NCBI GenBank assembly: GCA_001179505.1
Contig: CDMY01000117.1
Coordinates: 1 to 64,000 of the forward strand
Length of the DNA: 64,000 nt
Source: Vitrella brassicaformis
Lineage: Eukaryota > Sar > Vitrellaceae
Direction: 5' to 3'
Shown: one piece after another, positions 47,187 to 58,730 of the stretch
How positions within the stretch are numbered: the first letter of the stretch is position 1
Layout of the letters: every line of letters starts with the position of its first letter
Notes under the pieces: generated by a model
Seen by the model: only the letters and a program-made list of their open reading frames with translations
The model's database searches: none
Told to the model about the DNA's origin: nothing
Program-made: the position numbers and the translations under genes

Positions 47187-48618
47187 CTAAGTCAGCTCTT
47201 TCTGGTACATGAGCATGTCTGCGACGGCCTGCCGCAGCGGGACGCGCATGAGCCGGGCGGTAGAGGGCCGGCGGTCCATGAAGGCATCCGATGGATCACC
47301 CACTGGCGGCTCGGTCGTCAACACACAAACAGCCACTGCACGCAGCGAAACAGCACACGCCGAAAAGATGGCTCAACCAGCACAGAGGTTCTGCCACCCG
47401 TCCCTCACCTATGTTCGAGTCGGGACGGCTGCCGAGAGTGATGTATCCATGAAAGGGGCCGTCGAATGGCGTCAGCAGCAGAAGCCGAGTCTCTATATGG
47501 GGGTCGGTGTCGTCGATGGAGGCCATGACGGCGGTGCATCCGTTGGGCGGCTGGTGGGGCGACTGGTTCATGAGGCCGTCCAGCACACCGCCATGAGCAT
47601 GCCTGAGGAGACCAACATAGAGCAGAGGGAAGAGGCGGTCGTGGATGGATGGATGGATGTCTTGTCTGTCTGAGTGTGGTGTGTGGTGTGCCCTGCGTAC
47701 CGGTCCACGTCAGCCATTGCAGACGACCCTATGCACATGTTTGCGACTAGGGGAGTCAGGATGACGACCATGATGAATGACGACACGGATGCATCAGTGG
47801 ACGGCTCGTTATCGGCCGCCCAGCCGTCCCCCTCCCGGGTGATTGTGGATCTGACGGGCGGGTCGTCATCGATGATGTGCAGGTGGTATGGGTGGGTGGG
47901 GGGGAGGGGGGGGTTGACATCCAGCTCGAAGCCCGGCTCGTCACGGAGGGCACGCACACCGCCGCCCGGCTGGTCGAACAGCTCGAAACGGCCGTAGCTG
48001 CCGCCGAAGTCGACGTGTCTGCCGACCATCTTCCACAATGCGATCACACGCACATCGGCCAAATACGCCTACGTGGACGACACACACAGACCCAGACAGA
48101 CAGACAGCCAGATGAGTGCCACCCACCCCACCCCACGCTCATCATGCCCACCTGTTTGCTGTCGTGCCTCTGCATATCGTCGACCGACAGGTAGATGGGC
48201 AGCTGACAGAAGCCCCTCTGCGCCGCCAACTTCAGCGCCTTGGCCACCTCGGTCCACTGCTGTGTGTCCACCAGCCAGATGGCCTTGAGCAGCAGAGGGC
48301 GGTCCAGCTGAGCGTCGAATGCGACGATGCCGCCCAGCCCCTTGGCTGCCAGGCAGCGACCGAGTCGGGTGCGGAGGACGTACGGCGAGAAGTCGACTTC
48401 CCAGAGGAAGTGCGCGGTGACTCTGAGGCTGCCCACCTCCGACCGGCTGCACACACACCCAAGCACACACACACTGTCAGTTACCCCTCCACTTCCTCGT
48501 TCATTCATGTGCGTTTTGCATACGTGTGGAAGGCATCTCGGTTGTCTTTGTGGAGGAAGCTCAGCGTGTGGTCATCGATGGCGGCACTGTGGCGGTTCGC
48601 ACTGTGGTGATTACCCAT
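47187..48618 (-). CDS. Unrecognised protein with a predicted N-myristoylation signal
   Basis: Five exons, 48618-48524, 48446-48152, 48068-47701, 47602-47409 and 47335-47187; 366 residues. The start MGNHHSANRHS fits the N-myristoylation consensus (Gly2, Ser6), suggesting membrane attachment. Downstream is a globular, mixed alpha/beta region: RVTAHFLWEVDFSPYVLRTR, then GGIVAFDAQLDRPLLLKAIW, then DVRVIALWKMVGRHVDFGGS, then a strand-rich part with HIETRLLLLTPFDGPFHGYI. A central acidic linker is present. I do not recognise the family. The fifth exon's acceptor (TGCGTGCAG before 47335) was chosen because it keeps the frame open. The gene is head-to-head with CTF8. Confidence 0.65.
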
Positions 48619-48884
48619 CTTCCCCCCCCTCACGCTTCTGGAGAATGGACGGCCATCATGCGACCACGCTCATGCCGCCTCCTGCTCTCCGTATCCGCCA
48701 CTTTCTCCTCCTCCTTCGAGATCGCTTTGCGAGCTCGCAAAGTTTTCTGTGATCATCACAGGGTGCTCCCTGAAACCGCTGCTCCTGTGTTCATCTGTGG
48801 CTTGAGGGAGCCACACTCGTCCATCTTGACGTAGTCACTGCTGCAAAATCACCGCTGTGCAGTGTCCGATAGGTGTTTGTGTGA

Positions 48885-49636
48885 ATGGCGATAGTGGTGA
48901 GGCGCGAGGGCTGCCCGGATGAGTGGTGCCTGGTGGAGGCCCAGGGCTACATGTCCGCCACGCCATGGGACGGAGATCTGCACGAACAGCCGCCCCATCT
49001 GTTCGACGCACTCGACGTCGGCACGCTCACATGGGTGGTAAGCAGAACGTTGAGTGGATGGATGGTTAAATCCGATGGAATTTCAGTCATCCATCTGTTG
49101 TGCTGTGTGGTGTGTGTTGTGTTGTGCTGCAGAACGACACGACGGCCAAGTTGACGATAGGCAGCCACACGCTTACCGGCACCCTCACCCCGATCCCCAA
49201 GCCCCTGGCCATCGCAGGCACACGGCACGTGACCGAGGCCACCCACCCGCCAGACGACCGCCCGTCGCTGCGCTACGACGTCTACGGCATCGTCAGGAGC
49301 AAGATCGTCTTCAAGACCCGCCCCACCACGCTCATCGACCCGAAGCACCTGCACCCGTCGGAGGGCATCACAGTTAAGGGCGGCCGCAGCGGTGGGTCGG
49401 CCAAGGGTGCCCAGCTGCGCGGCAAGTCCAGCGCCAAGCCGGGTGGGAGGTGTGTGGAGGTGGAGCGCAAGGAGGGCCCGCTCAAGATGCACCCCTTCTT
49501 CGCTAATGTGGGTAAGGGCAGCAGTGAGCCACCGCCACGACAAGGGGAGGGGCAGGGGCGAGGGAAAGACCAGGGTGGGGAGAGGGGCAAGGAGGCGAAG
49601 AGAGCAAAAGTAGCCGACAACAAGGAGGCGAAATGA
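48885..49636 (+). CDS. CTF8: CTF8, subunit of the CTF18-RFC clamp loader
   Basis: Two exons, 48885-49037 and 49133-49636; 218 residues. Ctf8 with Dcc1 joins Ctf18-RFC, which loads PCNA and supports sister-chromatid cohesion and replication checkpoints. Matches to the family: WCLVEAQGYMSA near residue 14 (human WVLMELQGEIEA), KLTIGSHTLTGTLTPIPKPL (human [20 protein letters not shown]), and YDVYGIVRSKIVFKTRPTTL (human YLVTALIKDKILFKTRPKPI). The C-terminal ~75 residues are Lys/Gly-rich and not part of the usual family. They include KMHPFFANV, which resembles a PIP-like or other partner motif only loosely. Presumed nuclear. Confidence 0.8.
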
Positions 49637-51971
49637 CCAGCAACCAACCAACCTACCACACGAAAGGACCGACCGAAGCTAGCGAGCGGATTGGGGAAGC
49701 CGTGTGGTGAATGGATGGATGGATGGATGACCGATTTGTGTATATAACTACGGGCTTTGAGTGGTTGCGTGATAGCGTGTGAGGGTGGGATCGAGGGGTA
49801 CTGTATGGTGCGGTAGCTGCATGGTGCATTCACTTGTGGATGGACGGACGGGTACATGTCGATGCATCGACGGACACTTTTACGTCATGTGTGTGGTCTC
49901 ATCGATTCGGTGAGTTGAGTGACCCCCCAGTGCGGTGGGCATGTCAATGAACCAACCGATGGACGGTTGTGTGTTAGATTGTGAAGGTGTGTGAACCAAT
50001 CGTCACTCACACACAGTGGAGGGAATGAGGATTGTGTGGAGGGAGCATGGTACGAAGCATTGTCGTGATGTCCAGACGTAAACAGCACTCACGCACTCAC
50101 ACACACCACACCACACACATCACACGCACAAAGTTTAGCTTAGACGGGCACCAACAGACAGGCAGACAGGCAGGTATCGATCGTATCAATCACGCTCGTG
50201 GCTGCTCACTCACAGCGGCGTCCTTGATGACGCAGACACACACATACACATACACATACACACCTCTACGCAAAGGCAGGTAGGCAGGCAGACAGGCGGG
50301 GCCAGCGATCGATCGATGCACGGAGCCACACGCCAGCCATGCCACACCAACCACACCAGACCACGCACAGACACACGAAACACGCACGAACAGACAGACA
50401 GACACGGATCAAAACGCCATGCCAATCATCATCTCATCCATCGCATATATCTCCCCGCTGATCTATCTCATATCAGCATGACGATTATTCATTCAACCAA
50501 TCAGCCAATCGACCCCAACCAGCCAACAAGCCAACCAACGAAAGAATGCGGCAAGGCAAACAGCCACCCCACCCCACCCCCACCCCATGAGAGTGTGCAT
50601 TGCAGTGCATATCGTGCACCACACGTGCACTGCACTGAAGCATGGCCATGCCGTGTGTGCATCCACCCACCCCATCCACCTACCTAGGTACCTAGGTAGC
50701 TAGCTATGTACACGAGACCGACCCTTTGTGTGAGTGAGTGCGTGAATGTGTGTGTATGGTATGCAAAGCAAAAAATGCTCTGGATGGATGGATGGAAAGT
50801 CCTCCCTCACCCCGACCCCCACCCGCCCTCTCTCTGTGTGCTGTCGGCATGTACGCTTATTTCGCATCCGGCCGACCCACACACACGAGAGAGGGAGGGA
50901 GGGAGACGTGTGAACACAGCAAGGTGAGCAAGCAAGAAACAGGCAGCAAGGCAGCAGTGGCGGGGGGGGGGAGGTGGGGTGGGGTGGGGTAGGGAGAATC
51001 GATGTGATGTGTGTGGCACAAATATGGCGGCATATCTGTCTTGCCTGCCTGCCTGCCTGCCCACCCGACAAACAGGTGACTGACGTGATGTGACGTGTGT
51101 GAATCCGAAAAAGCACACCGCAGGCAGACAGACAGACAGACAGACGTGGTGCCTGTAGGCAGGCCGAGTCTTACATGGAGGAGGACATTAAGGCAAGATT
51201 GGAGGCTCGGCTTTGAACTGATCTGATCTGCTGTGTCCCGCTGTCTGCTCCGCTGTCTGGAGCCATGAGGCATGGAGGCTTCGCTCTCGCAGATGTGCTG
51301 TTTCTGTCCCGACCGCCCCGGAGCTACGGGCACCTTCATTCTCGCACAATGAAAGCGCCGCAGCTTAGGAGGGGCCGAGCTAGAGCCAGCGCATTGTCCG
51401 CCCCGCGAGCCCATGCTCATCAACCGCAACGATCAATAGGCTAGTCAGTAAGTGAATCAGGCAGGCAGACCGAAAAGCCTATAGGATCTTCCTTCGTTCG
51501 TTGCTTCCTATCCTTCCCAAAACTCAAAGGCCCTCACTCCTCACTGAACTGAAAACTTCAGCTGCCGCAACGAACTGACTGATTGACCTGACCAACCGCC
51601 CAACCGCCCCGACCGGCCGACCAGTAAGTCCCACCGCACAGCCAACTAAGTGAAGGAAGTGAGTCCACCAAAAGCAACGCGACAACACCACACCCACACC
51701 CACAAGCCCACACTCACACCTACAGCCACACGTCGGGCCAGGCCGACTGCTGTGCCTGACCGACCGAACCGACCGACCGACTGCCAGACAAGGAGGGGAG
51801 AGGGGGGCGGGAGGGGGAGGGGCGCTGGCAAGCCGGCTGGCAGGCGCGCAGACAGGGAGACAGACAGGGAGACAGCCAGCCGTGGTGCGACCGGGGCGGG
51901 GTGGGGAGGAGGGCAGGGGAGATCAGAGCGAGAGAGAGGGAGAGAGGCAAGATGTGTGGGTTGGGGCGGGG
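49637..51971. other. Long non-coding spacer
   Basis: About 2.3 kb. Contains GGAT, CACA, GGCA and CAGA repeats, a CTAGGTACCTAGGTAGCTAG palindromic run (50683-50703), and A/C-rich sequence. A part at 51150-51440 is more complex and GC-rich with no simple repeats; on the minus strand it is open for about 85 codons but shows no recognisable domain. It could be an unannotated exon or a structured RNA. The remainder shows nothing supportable. Confidence 0.5.
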
Positions 51972-53724
51972 TCAGCATGCCGCTGCGCTGGGGTGCTCTG
52001 GGAGCACCTCGGCCGCTTGCGCCTCCAACTCAGCCTGCAGGTGGCCAGATCAGATGGATACAGACCAGATGAGGGCAGGGGCGTGAGCACGATGCGATGC
52101 ATCGACCGACGTGCGTGTCGGTCTTGGTTCCCTACCGGGATGGGCAAGGTTTCGAGTGTCCTGAGGAACTCCATAAACCGCTCGTAAAAGGGGCCGCGAG
52201 CCTGACAGACAGAAAGACAGACAGACAGACACAACACACACCACACAAAGTCGGGTCGCCACATTGTTCCTGTCCATGTGTGGAAGGCTGCTGCTGTCTG
52301 ACCATGATTTCCAGGTTGTTGTGTCCGCCACCGTCCACCCAGAAGGGCTCCACCGGGTGCCGACTCTGCTTGTACAAATCCTGTACACACACACACACAA
52401 GAGATAAGGTGAAGGGGCGTGTGTGCATGTCTGTCTGTTTCCTTGCTTCCTTCCAGTGTGCACTGACTGCACTGACTGACCTTGCCGTGCCAGTAGGGCA
52501 CGATCTCGTCTTTGGTGCCGTGGATGATGTACACGGGACACCGCAGCTTGCCGATCTGATGCATGTCATGTCAGCAGCAGCAGCAGTGTGTGTGGTGTGG
52601 TGGGGTGGGTGGGGTCGGCTGTTCCTCCTGTGTGTGTCTATGGTCGTATGTGCGATGCGATGAGATGGGTGACCTTATCGATGTTTGCGAACATGTCCCC
52701 GGGCAGTGTGAACCGAAAGTTAAACGCCACACGATACGCAGACAACACGGGACTCTGAACACACACACACACACACACAGAGTCGGCAAGGTCATGGCAA
52801 TCATCACTTGCCCAAGCAAATCGAACCGCTCTGTCTGTCTGTGTGTGTGTGTGTGAGAGAATACCTGCAAGACGACAGCTCTGACGGGATATTTGGTGGC
52901 GAGATGGACCGACGGTCCGCTGCCCAGCGACCGCCCGTAGAGGATGATCTGGCTCCAAGACACACCGATGATGTTAGTCAGGTACCTACACCACGAACGA
53001 AAGTTGCAATCGAGCAACCACCCAACCGAAGCAGCACCAACACACAGCATCCCATGACCGCCTCTTGTTTGTCCCCCCGTGTGTGTCGTGTCGTGTCGGT
53101 CGGGTCGTTTCTATCTTGGTTTCTTTCTTACGTGTATGCCGCTTCGATGTCGGCATAGAGCCCCTTCTCGTTGGGCACCCCCGTGCTCATCCCATAGCCT
53201 GCACAGCACATACACACCACACGCAGCCCGCCCACCCAACCAACCCATTGATTTCTGTCTGACATCTGCTTGTGCAGGTGACTCAGACACGTTCGTTCAG
53301 CCAGCCACATGAATGGCAGTCAGGCCAGGCCCCTAGCAGCCCTACCGTACGTACCAGTGTACTCGTATGCGAATACGTTGACGTCGAGTATCTGCGACAC
53401 CTCCCTGAAGTAGCCAATGATCATGCCCAGATCCTCCGCATTGCCGTGGCTGAACAGCAGAGTGAACGGCTTCGCACTGAGGATGATCAGTAAACACACA
53501 CACACACACACACGTGGCAACCAAACCATCACCTGTTGCAGTGCCGTTTCTGTCTGCCTGCCTGCCTGCCTGCCTGTCCATCTCATCTCAGACCTCACTC
53601 ACTTGTCGATGAAGAATGCTGGAATGACTTCGTTCTGCTGCGTCCTCAGCCAGACGAGGTTGGGGTCTTTGGTGTAGGTGGGCTCGGGAGGCTGAAACAC
53701 CAGCTTGCTGATGTTTGTACCCAT
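51972..53724 (-). CDS. ABHD17: ABHD17-like alpha/beta hydrolase (protein depalmitoylase family)
   Basis: Nine exons: 53724-53603, 53476-53355, 53198-53132, 52985-52865, 52754-52674, 52555-52481, 52380-52303, 52201-52136 and 52034-51972; 264 residues. ABHD17 enzymes remove palmitate from membrane proteins such as Ras. Seen here: oxyanion-side FTLLFSHGNAEDLG, the nucleophile elbow LYGRSLGSGPS (catalytic Ser), VYIIHGTKDEIVPYWHG (catalytic Asp) and VDGGGHNNLE (catalytic His), so the triad is complete. Instead of the Cys-rich N-terminus of animal ABHD17, which is itself palmitoylated, it starts MGTNIS, a possible myristoylation site. The PEPTYT stretch matches the family's N-terminal part. The C-terminus is short and Ala/Glu-rich. 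It is head-to-head with the next gene. Confidence 0.88.
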
Positions 53725-53999
53725 CTTCCTCGGTGGTCGCACTCAACCCAACCACACCAGGCCGCCCAACCGCAGCCAAACAGCCTGCCAACAACCGCTG
53801 TTCACAAAGGAAGGCAGCGCCACGCCTCGTTCGCTACGCTACGACAGCCTTGAAAATCGACGGACGTCGCGATGCGCCTGGCCCACTGCGGTGCCTCAGA
53901 AACAGCTCTCAAAAAATGCGAGCTGGAAGAGGCAGATCTCCGTCAGCTCGCACAGAGAGGAAGGCGCCTTGGACACCCCCGGTGCAGGCAGGCACAGGA

Positions 54000-54687
54000 A
54001 TGTCGAAGGCGGCGCAGACCAAGACAGCCGAGCTGCTGTCGCAGCGGCGGCTGCCTGGCTCCCCTCCGACGATATCATCCAGCGGTCGGGGCCTGATGGA
54101 CCTGCTCAGGGGCTGGCACGGCTGGTTCGGGCCAATCACCAACAACAACGCCCACACGCTCAACTTCTTCTTCGGCCTGGTCCAGGGCACGTTTGCCAAC
54201 ACGTTTGAGCTGCTCGGCGGACTGAGGTACGAGAAGCTGCCGCGGCAGCTGGTCGACTACGTCATCCGAGGGGGCGTCCTTTGCCGCTCCATGTGGGTGG
54301 TCTTCCCGCCACTCATCCTCTACAAGTTCATCAGAGGGGTAAGGAAGGCATGACAGCACAGCTGGCCATGCAGACAGACAGACAGACAGACAGACACACC
54401 CACACACGCACACGCGACGACGGACACGCAGGATGGGATATATGCGATCAACACGGCGTGTGTTGTGTTGTGTTATGTGTGTGCAGACGGACCGTGCGAT
54501 GTGGTCAGTGGAGAGTTTCTACCTGGGGACGAGGGGCGGTGAGGCGCAGGCCTACTGGGACATGACGCGGCCTGGGTGGGGCGGCCACTGGAAGGCCCAG
54601 GCGGACCTCGAGCAAATCTACCGGACGTCACACGGGGTGACCGAGCCGCTCAAGCAGGAGGCCGCAGAGGAGGAGGACGACGAGTGA
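54000..54687 (+). CDS. Unrecognised small protein with one hydrophobic segment
   Basis: Two exons, 54000-54338 and 54487-54687; 179 residues from the ATG at 54000. An in-frame ATG at 53916 would add a basic, Ser/Arg-rich extension of 28 residues that could be a targeting peptide. The middle has an aromatic, Gly-rich part (WHGWFGPITNNNAHTLNFFF), LRYEKLPRQLVDYVIRGG, and a hydrophobic WVVFPPLILYKFI that may be a membrane segment. The second exon is Trp-rich (GWGGHWKAQADLEQIYRT) and ends in an acidic tail EEEDDE. No family recognised; a mitochondrial membrane role is only one possibility. Confidence 0.65.
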
Positions 54688-56276
54688 TTACTCTCACCGA
54701 CTCTCTGACTCGCTCACTGACTGGGATTGGGTGTTGTGGTGTGGGTGCTTAATTTTAATGTACTACTGGCTGAGGAGGTGGATGTGTCGGCGGCTTGTTC
54801 TGCCCAGCGACCTTTTCCGGCATTGACCGAGCTCCCTCGAGTGCTCGGAGAGTGCGGGAGAAGGTGGGAGGGCGAACGAACATGCCGCCGACACACACTC
54901 ACCACATGGTTGACGGGGCTGAGAGGGTCGGGATAATACCCATCAGGATGACAGATGGATGGATGGATGCTGCTGTGGGGATTTTTCCTTGTCCCTCCCG
55001 CAATGCAATCGAATCGATGGGTTTGGGGACCTGTGGTGCTGTTGTGGTCCCTCTCGCTCACTGGTTGTGGTTGGTTGGTTGGTTGGTTGGTTGAGCCGTG
55101 TGTATAAAAACAGTTGCCGTCGCCAAGTGCCGTGACGGCCCCACAGTCATGGCGGCTGGCGGCGGCATCTGCTTCAGCACACACAGCTCAAGTGATCACA
55201 CCCGCATCACTCGAGCGGGGAGGGATCGGGGACGGCCTACACACGCCATGTGGCTGCAACGAGGCGCTACTGAACATTGAATGCGATAGAGTATCAGGAC
55301 TGCTTTCGCCACATGTTGGTTTTTTCCGCGCGTGTGTGTTGTACCGTGTAGTGTGGTATTGTGTGGTGCGACAAGCCAAGCCCCCGCCGTACTCGTGTTA
55401 TGGCAGGCAAGGAGGGGCGACTTCTTCTGTATGAAAGAGTGTATGGCCGGACCTCTCCATGGGATGGGCGTGTGACTGACTGACTGACTCGCCCAAGCCA
55501 CAATTCATTCAACATTGTCGATCAGATCACCACAGGGCGTTCTTTGCGCCTTCAGAGAGAGATACGAAATATGCCTTAGTGATGTGAATGTTCGTCACTG
55601 TCCGCAATTACGCAGAGGAAGACACACACACATACGGAGAGACCGAACCGAACCAATACAGGGGCCATCCATCCATCCATTTACACACATCTCAATCAAT
55701 CGCTCGATACGCAGCAAACACTGTCGTCTCTTTGCCACAATGGGCTATGCCGTCTGTCTGTCTGTCTAGTGCTGCACAGGACACTGTGGGCATTCGTACG
55801 ACACGAACGAGCCTCCGAAAGCACTTCTCTGTCTGGACAGAGATTGAGAGAAGAGACAGGCTGCTGACCACTGAGGGATGGAGGGAGGGAGGACAGTGCA
55901 GCAGCATCGCCTCGTCTGGCTGTCGGCTAATTACACAAAGGTGACATGATAGACAGACAGACAGATAGATGGCAGGGCTGCTGCTCCTCTCCCTTCCCGT
56001 TGGCTGACTAATTACAAGGGAAAGGAAGGCCCTGCCTGCCTGCCTGCCTGCATTGGAGGAGCAAACCAACATATACAACGCCTCCCCATCCCTCCCCCCC
56101 AGCGATGGATGCTATCTATACACGCCCCTCCCTCTCCCACACAGCCTGTTGCGCTTACAAAACTGGCAAGGCAAGGCAAGGCAAGGCAAGGCTCAGATAG
56201 ATGTAGAAAGATCCCTCGTCTCTCTCCCTCAGTGTGTCCCTCCCTCCCTCCCTCCCTCCAGACCCTCCTCCCTCGT
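54688..56276. other. Non-coding spacer
   Basis: About 1.6 kb without a supportable exon. Contains GGTT repeats (55070-55092), GACT repeats (55474-55487), GCCT repeats (56030-56050), GGCAA repeats (56164-56190) and TCCC repeats (56240-56259). Confidence 0.6.
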
Positions 56277-58087
56277 TCAGACGTTCATGGCTGGCCCCCC
56301 CCTGTGCCTCAATCTGCCATCTGCCAGCATGGGTGGCGCCAGCAGCAGCACACTCACCACCGCCATGACGCACAGCACACCGAAGAGGCTGTCCCACCCC
56401 AGCGCCTCCGAGATGCTGGCCGTCAGGTACCCCTGCACCACCGCACCGCTCGACCCCATCCCGTTGACCACCCCGGCCGCAGTCGACAGAGCCCCCAGGC
56501 CCAGCCCCGATTTCTCGCAGAGGTCCTGCGCGGCTGCTGCACCCAACACAGAGTCGGGGCCGGCCACCGTGAAGCCCACCACTAGCATCGCGAAACATAT
56601 GGCGCTAAAACCTGATGGATGGATGGATGGAGCAGAACTACAGTGTTTCCCCCCAGTGTTTCGTTTGCTGGCTGTCGTGTCCGTTCCGTTATGTTCTGTG
56701 CGTTGGGTACCGATGTGTGTGGAGTATGCGAAGAAGAGGATGGCTGTTGCCGTGGCGAGGCACATGGTGGCGGCCGCCTGCAGCCTCTTCCCCTGCATTA
56801 TGTGGTCCGACAGGTAGCCGGTGAATATGGCCCCGCCGATGCCCCCGATGTCAAACATCATGGAGGAATAGCCCGCGATGGAGGCCTCGTACTCGAGGTG
56901 TTGTGTGAGGAAGTAGGGCAGCCAGAAGAGCAGCGTGTAGCGGATCAGCTTGACGAAGAAGTAGGCCCCCGCTACGTGCAGCAGGTAGGGCATCCTCACA
57001 ATGTCCCAGAACGTGAAGGTCCGCCGCACGGGCGCCCCAGTCGTCACCACATGAGTGCCGCCATTGGCTCCTTCCCCTGACCCCGATGTCGACTTGGCGT
57101 CGGTGGGTGCGGACCCCGGCCCCTCGCCGGTCCCCGCTGCGCCGCCCCCGCCCGGGCTGCCGCCTCCCACCACTTTGGGCGACTCGGTCCTCTCTTCCCC
57201 TGCTGTCTTGACATTGACACCATTTCCCTCTCCGTTGCCCTTGCCCGCCGCGGCATCCATCTTGGCCTTGGGCCCTCGGTGCCCCACTGACGATGCCACA
57301 ACGTGGTCGTCACTCGCTTCGCTCCCGCCAGATGTGGACGCCATCGATGAGACCGTCATGCGTCGGGGACTGGTGCGGCTGTCGCCATTGGCCGTGTCAT
57401 CGGCGGCCTTCGGCGAGCCTTTGTCGTTGGCAGACGGCGCCGGGGCCACCTTTTCGGCTCCCGTGGCGATGACGGCTGCGAGGGCGGGGGAGGGGGCTTC
57501 AAGTAGGAGGGAGTAGAGGGCGAAGCCACATGCCGCCACCACTAACGCGGGCATGTAGAAGGCCATGCGCCACCCAAAGTGCTGCGCCACGAAGGCAGCG
57601 AGGGCCGTGGCCACCATCGCACCGATCTGCTGACTGGCAGGTACGCAAAAACACCAACAAACGCGCGCAGAGGGGAGGGAGGGAGGGAGGAATGAATACA
57701 ATGCGGCTCGGCCCGCACACACGTGTTGTCAACCCCGTTCAGCTCACCTGGTTGTCCACACTCCCAGGACAGAGCCCCTCGTCGTGGGGCTGTACCAGGG
57801 CGACAGCGCCTTGACGAACAGGGGGAATGCAGCCGCATGGAGCAGCCCGTTTCCCAGCCAGGCGTACGCCAAGACCTTCTCGTTGTGCGTCCCGGCAAAG
57901 ATGAAGCAGCACACCGCCGACCCCGCGTAGGCCAGGAACAGGACGTTCCTGAGGCCCCACCTGTCGGCCAGCGACGGGATGAACATCTGGCCCAATGCAT
58001 AGGCCGTCAGGAAGGCCGTGTCGATGGTCCCCAGCTGAAACCGACTCACGCCAAGCTCATTCTGACACCAGACCCCCCATCACACAT

Positions 58088-58118
<31 letters not shown>

Positions 58119-58533
58119 AAATGAGGGCCATAGACAATATGCGCGTCTATTTATCTGTCCATCGCTCTCTGCGCACCTGTATGTGTGTCTTGACGACTGA
58201 GAAGGGTTTCCTGGTGCTGTAGAGCACTGCATAGGAGGTGTAGGTCAGCGTGAAGAGCAGCAGCTGGCTGTGCCGGACGATGGCCCGGGGGTCAAAGGCC
58301 TTGACCGCTGCTGGCTGCTGTGGCTGCGGCTGACTGTTGCTGGTGGCCTCCTTTGCGGCACCCTCCTTGCCGCCCTCCATATCGTCACCGCCGTCAGTGG
58401 TCGGGAGGGCGGCAAATCCCCGCGGCGCCCGCTGCAGCACCAGGGAGAGGGGGTTCTGGGCCATCTCTTGCAGCCAGTTGAGGGAGGACTGGAGGGCAGA
58501 CGGCGGTTTGGTCATCTTTGGCGACTTCACCAT
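56277..58533 (-). CDS. SLC37/GlpT-type sugar-phosphate transporter (MFS)
   Basis: Four exons, 58533-58177, 58061-57748, 57633-56711 and 56611-56277; 642 residues. It is a major-facilitator membrane protein of the organophosphate:phosphate antiporter group (bacterial GlpT/UhpT, animal SLC37). Seen: YTSYAVLYSTRKPFSVVK in TM1 (the Tyr-Arg-Lys of the substrate site), LGVSRFQLGTIDTAFLTAYA, the MFS loop PSLADRWGLRNVL, then TM3-6, and a second half with MFDIGGIGGAIFTGYLSDHI and GPDSVLGAAAAQDL. Twelve hydrophobic segments fit. The long central loop (about 170 residues) is Ser/Gly/Lys-rich. The likely role is exchange of glucose-6-phosphate or glycerol-3-phosphate for phosphate; which membrane is unknown. 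No clear plastid peptide is seen. Confidence 0.87.
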
Positions 58534-58730
58534 TCAACCGAGAGACCACATTTAAGTTGCTAAGACTGGGAACCGAGCACGCAGAGGCACTCAATGCCCC
58601 TCTCTGCACAGAACAAACAACGCAGAGAAGCCAAAACCTCGTCGCACATTGGGTTTTGACTTGGTCCAGCAACTTCAAGCTCGCAATCGCCAGCGGCCTT
58701 CTTCCCCTCCCTTTCCGTCAAACACGTCGA

